From NCBI GenBank assembly GCA_023256215.1, contig JAGDXB010000072.1, forward strand, positions 1 through 45,055: a stretch of 45,055 nucleotides of DNA. The letters run 5' to 3'. The notes below the pieces were generated by a model, which was not told the origin of the DNA, searched no databases, and saw nothing but the letters and a program-made list of their open reading frames with translations. Shown here one piece after another: positions 1 through 5,013 of the stretch. Origin of the DNA: Vulcanisaeta sp. GTDB taxonomy: Archaea > Thermoproteota > Thermoprotei > Thermoproteales > Thermocladiaceae. Position numbers and translations under genes: made by a program. The first letter of the stretch is position 1. Every line of letters begins with the position of its first letter.

Positions 1-588
1 TTTGCTACGCAACCAAGGCTTAGCGGTATTGGTAAGAAGACCCCTGAGATCCTGGAGATACCGATCGGCGGTGTTGATGATATTAATCAGATAATTAAGT
101 ATGCAGATTCAGTGCTGGGTAAGGATATAAACATAACCGATGTCTTTAATGAGGGTCAATACGTGGATGTTACTGCCATTACCAAGGGTAAGGGGCTGCA
201 GGGCGTCGTTAAGAGATTCAACGTAAAAATACTACCAAAGTGGCATAAGCATAGGAAGGGTTATAGAAGGATTGGTGCCATTGGCCCACAAAACCCAGCA
301 TTGACATTCACAACACCAAGGCCAGGCCAGATGGGTCTTCATAAGAGGACCGAGTATAATAAGAGGATATTAAAGATTGGTCTTAACGGTGTCGAGATAA
401 CGCCATCATCAGGCTTCCCGCACTATGGCATTATTAAGGGTCCATATGTCGTGCTTGAGGGGTCAATACCTGGTGTCGTTAAGAGACTTGTGACCCTTAG
501 ATTCCCAGTAAGGCCGAGGCCTCACACATACCCAACAGGTAAGGTTCAAATAGTTTGGTTATCAACACAACCACTACAGGGTGTATGA
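1..588 (+). CDS. rpl3: Ribosomal protein uL3, 5' truncated by the window edge
   Basis: Core protein of the large ribosomal subunit, which nucleates 23S rRNA folding near the peptidyl transferase centre. The reading frame is open from base 1, so the N-terminus lies outside the window; a GTG at 112 is internal. Visible uL3 hallmarks are the GKGLQGVVKRF segment, the KWHKHRKGYRR basic stretch, and the GQMGLHKRTEYNKRI region that forms the tip of the central extension. It ends with TGA at 586-588, immediately before uL4, and is part of the L3-L4-L23 operon. Identification is very secure; the true start cannot be seen. Confidence 0.97.
   Translation, partial: FATQPRLSGIGKKTPEILEIPIGGVDDINQIIKYADSVLGKDINITDVFNEGQYVDVTAITKGKGLQGVVKRFNVKILPKWHKHRKGYRRIGAIGPQNPALTFTTPRPGQMGLHKRTEYNKRILKIGLNGVEITPSSGFPHYGIIKGPYVVLEGSIPGVVKRLVTLRFPVRPRPHTYPTGKVQIVWLSTQPLQGV
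580..583 (+). promoter_or_regulatory. Shine-Dalgarno site for uL4
   Basis: GGTG lies 7 nt before the ATG at 591 but only 1 nt before the alternative in-frame ATG at 585, which overlaps the uL3 stop as ATGA. The spacing is the reason for placing the uL4 start at 591. Confidence 0.5.
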
Positions 589-590
589 GC

Positions 591-1421
591 ATGGTATCCC
601 TAGACCTATCACCATTCATCAAGCCTCTATACACCACACCAACATCGGCTAAGGTGTTTGGATTAGATGGTAATGTAATCAGTGAGGTATCATTACCTCA
701 ACAATTCTTAGAGCCCATAAGACCTGACCTAATACTTAGGGCATACCTCAGCGCGTTGACGGCGAGGCTTCAACCCAAGGGTACTGATCCCATGGCAGGT
801 AAGAGAACGACGGCCATAAGCTTCGGTATAGGACTTGGCCTAGCAAGAGTTCCTAGGGTTAAGGGTAGCCTTTGGCCCACGGCTAGGTTTGCACCTAATG
901 TTGTTAAGGGTAGGAGGGCTCATCCACCTAAGGTTGAGAAGATACTTCATGAAAGGATTAATAAGAAGGAGCGTAGGAAGGCGATTAGGTCAGCCATAGC
1001 CGCTACCGCGATTAAGGACTTAGTTGCTGCCAGGGGCCACATTGTTGATAGGGTTCCGCAAATACCATTAATCGTTAGTGATGAGTTTGAAAGAATAGGT
1101 GTTATGGCCGATCTTAAGAAGGCGTTTATTACCCTTGGTCTTTGGGACGATATTGAGAGAGTTGCGGAGAGGGTTAGGATTAGGTCTGGTAAGGGTAAGA
1201 TGAGGGGTAGAAGGTATAAGGAGGGTAGGAGCGTCTTAGTCGTGGTATCCTCAAGCGAAGCACCTGTGCTTAAGGTTGCTAGGAACCTACCTGGAGTCGA
1301 TGCTGTGCCTGTGAGGAACCTTAGCGTACTGTACCTAGCGCCTGGTGGTGTCCCTGGTAGGTTAACGCTATGGACATTGAGTGCTATTGAGGAACTACGT
1401 AAAGGCTTATTCATGGGGTGA
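591..1421 (+). CDS. rpl4: Ribosomal protein uL4 (archaeal L4/L1e)
   Basis: Large-subunit protein that lines the peptide exit tunnel and binds 23S rRNA. The 276-residue product is the usual archaeal size. It has the arginine/glycine-rich loop (RTTAISFGIGLGLARVPRVK, and around WPTARFAPNVVKGRRAHPPK) that reaches into the tunnel. The C-terminal part reads SGKGKMRGRRYKEGRSVLVV, followed by GVDAVPVRNLSVLYLAPGG, typical of the archaeal/eukaryotic L4 family. An in-frame ATG at 585 (ATGA overlap with uL3) would add two residues; the Shine-Dalgarno spacing favours 591. Co-transcribed with uL3 and uL23. Confidence 0.96.
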   Translation: MVSLDLSPFIKPLYTTPTSAKVFGLDGNVISEVSLPQQFLEPIRPDLILRAYLSALTARLQPKGTDPMAGKRTTAISFGIGLGLARVPRVKGSLWPTARFAPNVVKGRRAHPPKVEKILHERINKKERRKAIRSAIAATAIKDLVAARGHIVDRVPQIPLIVSDEFERIGVMADLKKAFITLGLWDDIERVAERVRIRSGKGKMRGRRYKEGRSVLVVVSSSEAPVLKVARNLPGVDAVPVRNLSVLYLAPGGVPGRLTLWTLSAIEELRKGLFMG

Positions 1422-1422
1422 G
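1416..1422 (+). promoter_or_regulatory. Shine-Dalgarno site for uL23
   Basis: GGGTGAG overlaps the uL4 stop codon and sits 3 nt before the ATG at 1426, so translation of uL23 is probably coupled to uL4. It supports ATG 1426 over the upstream in-frame GTG at 1381. Confidence 0.55.
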
Positions 1423-1425
1423 ACC

Positions 1426-1671
1426 ATGATAGTGAACTTCGTCCTTACAGAGAAGAGCCTTAGGCTCGCCGAAAAGGAGAATAAGATAACTGTAATAGTG
1501 CCTAGATCTGCTACGAAGAAGGAAATTAGGGATTACATAGAAAAGACGTACAATGTTAAGGTGGAAAAGGTGAATACCGCGATAACGATGACAGGGGAGA
1601 AAAAGGCCTATGTAAAGTTAGCACCTGGTTACAACGCATATGATCTACTGAGTAGGCTCGGTCTTGTCTAA
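1426..1671 (+). CDS. rpl23: Ribosomal protein uL23
   Basis: An 81-residue protein at the exit of the peptide tunnel, the docking site for SRP and nascent-chain factors. The N-terminal VLTEKSLRLAEKENKITVIV and the RSATKKEIRDYIEKTYNVKVEKVNT segment are diagnostic for uL23. The C-terminal KKAYVKLAPGYNAYDLLSRL matches the archaeal form. The start at 1426 is chosen for its Shine-Dalgarno site and because the uL23 domain begins at once. In many archaea uL2 follows directly; here the next 300 bp hold sRNA signals instead, so the S10-type operon is interrupted after uL23. Confidence 0.96.
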   Translation: MIVNFVLTEKSLRLAEKENKITVIVPRSATKKEIRDYIEKTYNVKVEKVNTAITMTGEKKAYVKLAPGYNAYDLLSRLGLV

Positions 1672-1709
1672 CCTACCTCACCAATCCATTAGAATTCTTA
1701 ATTTATGGT

Positions 1710-1760
1710 TCAGTTCGTGGGTTCATCCTCATCCAATCAGCACTTAAGTCCTTGCATCAC
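1710..1760 (-). ncRNA. Probable C/D box sRNA (minus strand, weaker boxes)
   Basis: Read on the minus strand: C-like box GTGATGC (1760-1754), a 13-nt guide AAGGACTTAAGTG (1753-1741), D' box CTGA (1740-1737), a degenerate C' box (AGGATGA at 1729-1723 is the best fit), then D box CTGA (1713-1710). The C and C' boxes each differ by one base from RUGAUGA. A minus-strand TATA-like element at 1783-1790 is centred about 26 nt before the C box, which would start the transcript right at the box. It is divergent from the clearer sRNA at 1823-1871. Known biology: such RNAs guide ribose 2'-O-methylation with L7Ae, Nop5 and fibrillarin. The imperfect boxes and the short D guide (9 nt) make this probable, not certain. 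Confidence 0.48.
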
Positions 1761-1782
1761 CTAGATTTGCCACACTAATGCA

Positions 1783-1790
1783 TTATTAAA
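1783..1790 (-). promoter_or_regulatory. TATA-like element for the minus-strand sRNA
   Basis: TTTAATAA read on the minus strand, centred about 26 nt upstream of position 1760. This is the same spacing seen for leaderless genes in the window. Confidence 0.4.
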
Positions 1791-1793
1791 GCA

Positions 1794-1799
1794 TTTATA
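1794..1799 (+). promoter_or_regulatory. TATA box of the plus-strand C/D sRNA
   Basis: TTTATA is centred about 26 nt upstream of 1823, the first base of the C box, so transcription should begin at or just before the sRNA. Confidence 0.55.
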
Positions 1800-1822
1800 G
1801 GGGTTTACATAATGATTGCACT

Positions 1823-1871
1823 GTGATGATGCTTCACCTCCCCGATAAGTGACGAATCCTTTAAGTGCTGA
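1823..1871 (+). ncRNA. C/D box sRNA, predicted 16S rRNA 2'-O-methylation guide
   Basis: The sequence shows a complete archaeal C/D layout: C box GTGATGA (1823-1829), 12-nt guide TGCTTCACCTCC (1830-1841), D' box CCGA (1842-1845), 3-nt spacer, C' box GTGACGA (1849-1855), 12-nt guide ATCCTTTAAGTG (1856-1867), D box CTGA (1868-1871). The D guide contains TCCTTTAAGT, the reverse complement of ACTTAAAGGA, part of the segment AAACTTAAAGGAATTG that is nearly universal in archaeal 16S rRNA (central region, around E. coli 905-920). By the N+5 rule the target would be the second U of ACUU, near E. coli position 912. A TATA box at 1794-1799 is correctly spaced. The target of the D' guide was not identified. 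Confidence is high on structure, good on target. Confidence 0.85.
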
Positions 1872-1951
1872 GTCTTGTTAATTATCTTGTTAATTGGTAT
1901 GTCATGAATTGATCAATACTTTAATATCACGTTGCTAGTATGGGCTAAAGA

Positions 1952-1959
1952 TTTATTAA
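1952..1959 (+). promoter_or_regulatory. TATA box deciding the start of the 1981 gene
   Basis: TTTATTAA is centred about 26 nt upstream of GTG 1981, implying a leaderless mRNA from that codon and disfavouring in-frame TTG 1963 and GTG 1966. Confidence 0.55.
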
Positions 1960-1980
1960 CGTTTGGTGGTATTCGATGAC

Positions 1981-2445
1981 GTGGATGTAATAAAGGAGGT
2001 TGGTAATGACGATGTGAGACTTATCTTTATCAGGGATGATCAGAACTTCTTAGTTGAGTCGCTGTTTATCAAGGGATTTAATGAGGAGAGGTATAAGAAG
2101 TTGAGGAGGTATGTTAAGGAGAAGCTTGGTGAGGAGTTTACGGGCATAGTCAGTCTCGATACTGGGAAGGCATTAACTAAGGTATTGTTATTGGGTATGG
2201 ATCAGGTAGGTCAGTCGATAGTAAATGACGTTATTAATGTTGAGGAGGAGAAATTTAATTCGTGGATTTCGAACGGGGTACTTAAGGAGTTAATTGATAA
2301 GGTGAATGGTGAAGTTAGTAGTGCTAAGAAGAAGTCGAGGAAATCTAGGAAAAGGAAATCGAAGAAAACAAAGAAGAGTAAAAAGAAGAGTGAGGGCACG
2401 AGAAAGAGAAGCAGAAAGAAGAAAACAACGAAGAAAAGCAAGTAA
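1981..2445 (+). CDS. Unrecognised protein with lysine/arginine-rich C-terminal tail
   Basis: I do not recognise a family. The 154-residue product has an acidic-to-neutral globular part (about residues 1-111) beginning DVIKEVGNDDVRLIFIRDD, with alternating strands and helices. About 42 residues follow, almost entirely Lys, Arg and Ser (KKKSRKSRKRKSKK and similar), reaching the C-terminus. Such tails bind nucleic acids and resemble histone H1-like or ribosomal tails by composition only. The start is placed at GTG 1981 because a TATA box lies about 26 nt upstream; TTG 1963 would add six residues. It is monocistronic, between the sRNA pair and the disulfide oxidoreductase. A role in chromosome or rRNA binding is inference. 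Confidence 0.75.
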   Translation: MDVIKEVGNDDVRLIFIRDDQNFLVESLFIKGFNEERYKKLRRYVKEKLGEEFTGIVSLDTGKALTKVLLLGMDQVGQSIVNDVINVEEEKFNSWISNGVLKELIDKVNGEVSSAKKKSRKSRKRKSKKTKKSKKKSEGTRKRSRKKKTTKKSK

Positions 2446-2487
2446 GGCTTCACTGCTCGGTTATTGAAAAATAATGGGCAAAAAGGC

Positions 2488-2495
2488 TTTTTATA
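2488..2495 (+). promoter_or_regulatory. TATA box of the disulfide oxidoreductase gene
   Basis: TTTTTATA is centred about 28 nt before ATG 2520, pointing to a leaderless start there rather than at ATG 2502. Confidence 0.5.
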
Positions 2496-2519
2496 GGGGT
2501 TATGTTTTACGAAGATAGA

Positions 2520-3275
2520 ATGTCCGCGACACCTTTCGAGAAACCACAAGGCACTGTAGAAGTGCCTCATATAGAGGTTGATGAGGAGACAAAGGAAATA
2601 ATAAAGGAAATACTGTCTCAAATGAAGGATCCGGTCGAGATACTATTCTTCACGAGCAATACATGTGGTAATAGGGACACCAACTGGTGTGTACCAACAG
2701 AGGAATTACTTGATCTACTGGCTGATCTTGCGCCTCCTGGGAAGTTAATGGTTAAGAAGATAAGGTATGAAGTGGATAATGACGCATTTGTTAAGTATAA
2801 CGTTGAGCCGCAGAGGGTTCCAGTGATTTATCTTCTTAATGGTGCTATTAAGTACTTAGGTGCACCGCTTGGTGAGGAGGTTAGGGCCTTCATAGAGACC
2901 ATAGTCAGAATATCGCTGGGTGAAACGAAACTTAGACCAAGGACTAAGAAGGGCCTTGAGGCGTTAATTAATTCCAACACCGATAAGAGGGTTGAGGTCA
3001 TGACTGTGGTCACGCCATCATGTCCATATTGTCCATATGCCGTATTAATGGCTAACATGTTTGCCTACGATAGTAAGGGTAAGGTTGTCTCTGTGACTGT
3101 TGAGGCTTATGAGGAGAGCGATATTGCAGATATGTACCAAGTAACTGCGGTACCAACGGTCGTACTCAAGAGGGAGGATCAGGAGGTCGGTAATGTGGAG
3201 TTCATAGGCGTTCCTCCAGAGAGTGATTTGTTAAAGAAGGTGCTTGACTATAGTGGAGTTAGCCTACAGCAATAA
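2520..3275 (+). CDS. Protein disulfide oxidoreductase (PDO), two thioredoxin folds
   Basis: Glutaredoxin-like PDO that makes or rearranges disulfide bonds in the cytosol, where hyperthermophilic crenarchaea stabilise many proteins with disulfides. The 251-residue product has two tandem thioredoxin-fold halves. The C-terminal half carries the classic CPYC site at C168-C171 and a cis-proline region (VTAVPTVVL). The N-terminal half also has the cis-proline context (RVPVIYLL), but its active site is C49-GNRDTNW-C57, a CX7C spacing instead of CXXC. The C-terminal site is therefore the likely catalytic disulfide; the first may be structural, regulatory or metal binding. ATG 2502 would add six residues but lies inside the predicted promoter spacing. 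Confidence 0.9.
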   Translation: MSATPFEKPQGTVEVPHIEVDEETKEIIKEILSQMKDPVEILFFTSNTCGNRDTNWCVPTEELLDLLADLAPPGKLMVKKIRYEVDNDAFVKYNVEPQRVPVIYLLNGAIKYLGAPLGEEVRAFIETIVRISLGETKLRPRTKKGLEALINSNTDKRVEVMTVVTPSCPYCPYAVLMANMFAYDSKGKVVSVTVEAYEESDIADMYQVTAVPTVVLKREDQEVGNVEFIGVPPESDLLKKVLDYSGVSLQQ

Positions 3276-3326
3276 CAGCATTAAAACAAATTATTTAACG
3301 CTGCATCTTAAATAGTAGTTCGGGCT

Positions 3327-3887
3327 ATGAGGGTCTTCTTCATAACTAGTAATAAGGGTAAGTTTCTTGAGGCATCAACAATACTTAGGGAGTACGGTAT
3401 AGAGCTTCAGATGGACGTAAATCATAAAAAGGTAGAGATACAGAGCGACAGTCTGGAAGAAATAGTTAGTGCGGCGTTGGCTAATGTTTGTAATGGACCT
3501 GTGAGTGATTATTACGTGGTTGAGGATGATGGCCTATTCATAAATGAATTAAGGGGATTCCCAGGTCCATACTCATCCTACGTATATAAAACAATAGGTA
3601 TTTGGGGTATTCTTAAGCTAATGGCCGATGCACGAGACAGATCGGCGTACTTCAAGTCCGTAGTCGGGCTATGCGGGCCCAATGGTATTAGGTTATTCAC
3701 AGGTGTTGTGCATGGTGAAATAGCAACCGAGCCTAGGGGATCTGGGGGTTTTGGTTTTGATCCAATATTCATACCACTTGGTTATAGTAATACGTTTGCT
3801 GAATTGGGGCTTGATGTGAAGAACAAGTTATCCCATAGGGCTAGGGCGTTTAGGGCTTTAGGTGAATGGTTATTGGGTAATAGATAA
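3327..3887 (+). CDS. rdgB: Inosine/xanthosine triphosphate pyrophosphatase (RdgB/HAM1 family)
   Basis: Hydrolyses dITP, ITP and XTP to the monophosphates plus pyrophosphate, cleaning the nucleotide pool of deaminated purines. The 186-residue length is normal. Family signatures are the N-terminal FITSNKGKFLEA, the VVEDDGLFINELRGFPGPYSS active-site segment with its paired acidic residues, the GSGGFGFDPIFIPLG motif and the terminal LSHRARAF. The ATG at 3327 places the SNKGK motif at residue 8 as expected. Its 3' end overlaps the convergent membrane-protein gene by 18 bp. Confidence 0.95.
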   Translation: MRVFFITSNKGKFLEASTILREYGIELQMDVNHKKVEIQSDSLEEIVSAALANVCNGPVSDYYVVEDDGLFINELRGFPGPYSSYVYKTIGIWGILKLMADARDRSAYFKSVVGLCGPNGIRLFTGVVHGEIATEPRGSGGFGFDPIFIPLGYSNTFAELGLDVKNKLSHRARAFRALGEWLLGNR

Positions 3888-4619
3888 GCCTCTCACTCTT
3901 ATCAATAGAAATATTGATTCGTATATTAATGCGGCTGCGGCACCGATGAGTAGCGCCATTAATAAGTAGCTACTACTTATGTTCTGACTATATCTACAAA
4001 GTAGCGATGTTTTGGCTGGCTGTATAAAATACATGATTGGTCTATTGAGGACGGTAATTAAGTATATCGGCGTAGATAGTGATCCTGTGTTACATATTAT
4101 GTAGCCCGTTATTTTTGGTATGATTATTGCAGAATTAATTTTGGTGCCATAGGTCTCCAGGGAGTTCGTGCTGTTTGTTACGATGGGCGTGGGTCCTGTA
4201 TAGGATAGTATCTCCGTGAAGTATTCAGTGTTTAGTACTGTATAATTATAATTACCCGTTATTACTGTAATTGGTATATTGGTCGTGTAGCACTCGTTCC
4301 CATTACTTGTTATTACCGTTATATTGATGCCACTCGTTGGCAATACATTATTTGCCAGGTTTATGCTTATTCTAACATTATAATTATTACTAAGACTTAG
4401 GTCTATAATGATGGACTTATTAGTCATGGATAATGTACTTGTTACTATGAAGGTACTTCGAGTATTTACATGACACGTACTTAGGGCCTCTTCAAGGTTC
4501 TTATTTAATTGATTCGTTAAGGCTGCTAATTGCTGCCCATATACTATTGTTTGTGAGAGCATTATCGCCATTAATACTCCCACCATAATAATTAGTGCTA
4601 TTTTATGTCTGTTTATCAT
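3870..4619 (-). CDS. Membrane-anchored extracellular protein of unknown function
   Basis: 249 residues. A hydrophobic signal-anchor lies near residues 7-28 (ALIIMVGVLMAIMLSQTIVY) and a second transmembrane helix near 217-240, followed by a short basic tail (RVRG). The roughly 190 residues between are rich in Ser, Thr, Asn and beta-branched residues, carry several N-X-S/T sequons (for example NKS, NIT, NYT, NIS) and a few cysteines, so they probably lie outside the membrane and are N-glycosylated. No family recognised. It follows the zinc-ribbon gene with a gap of 42 bp and is probably co-transcribed with it. Confidence 0.7.
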   Translation of the reverse strand: MINRHKIALIIMVGVLMAIMLSQTIVYGQQLAALTNQLNKNLEEALSTCHVNTRSTFIVTSTLSMTNKSIIIDLSLSNNYNVRISINLANNVLPTSGINITVITSNGNECYTTNIPITVITGNYNYTVLNTEYFTEILSYTGPTPIVTNSTNSLETYGTKINSAIIIPKITGYIICNTGSLSTPIYLITVLNRPIMYFIQPAKTSLLCRYSQNISSSYLLMALLIGAAAALIYESIFLLIRVRGLSITQ

Positions 4620-4661
4620 TATTATTTAACGTGGTGTGAGGCTTTATTTTAGTTTCCTCAC

Positions 4662-4853
4662 CTATGAATCCGCGTACTCCTCAATCTTTATTGTTGATGT
4701 TATTAAGCCCTCCCTCTGCATGTTTATCAGTGTCCTAATTAGATGCGTTCTCAGTATTTTGGATCCGCAGTATGTGCAGTATGGTTTCCCGTTTATGAGT
4801 ACTGCAACCCTTGTGGAACCACAGGCGCTGCATTTAAGCATTGTATTAGGCAT
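4662..4853 (-). CDS. Small zinc-ribbon protein
   Basis: 63 residues starting MPNTMLKCSACGSTRVAVL. Two CXXC knuckles, CSAC near residue 8 and CTYC near residue 26, form a C4 zinc ribbon. The remaining half is an amphipathic helical region (TLINMQREGLITSTIKIEEY). Such mini zinc ribbons are common in archaea, and their partners are usually unknown. A minus-strand TATA-like run lies about 22 nt upstream, supporting a short-leader or leaderless start at 4853. It is the first gene of the pair with the membrane protein downstream. Confidence 0.72.
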   Translation of the reverse strand: MPNTMLKCSACGSTRVAVLINGKPYCTYCGSKILRTHLIRTLINMQREGLITSTIKIEEYADS

Positions 4854-5013
4854 TGTTTCTGTGTATTAAAAAGTTAATTGTCGATCTAAATAATATCTCT
4901 ATTCTAATGCGTTATGTCTATTTATAAGTTTCGTGGTTTTGCCTTTAGCTTGAATTAAGCCAAATGGTTTAAAATGGGTAGGGCTCGCGGTATAGTTGTA
5001 TAGTGTTAGGACA

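Noticed and set aside
947-1414. Long open frame on the minus strand across rpl4
   Set aside because: Antisense shadow of a conserved ribosomal gene, with low-complexity Leu/Ser/Thr product and no promoter or Shine-Dalgarno site.
1672-1710. Possible terminator after rpl23
   Set aside because: Only AT-rich sequence; no stem or strong T-run could be defined.
2211-2621. Minus-strand frame rich in Phe and Leu opposite the lysine-rich tail
   Set aside because: Phe/Leu runs are the direct complement of Lys codons (AAG/AAA); not a membrane protein.
4981-5010. tRNA-like 5' end (GGGCTCGCGGTATAG...)
   Set aside because: No matching acceptor 3' strand, anticodon arm or T-loop follows, and the lhr coding sequence begins at 5014.
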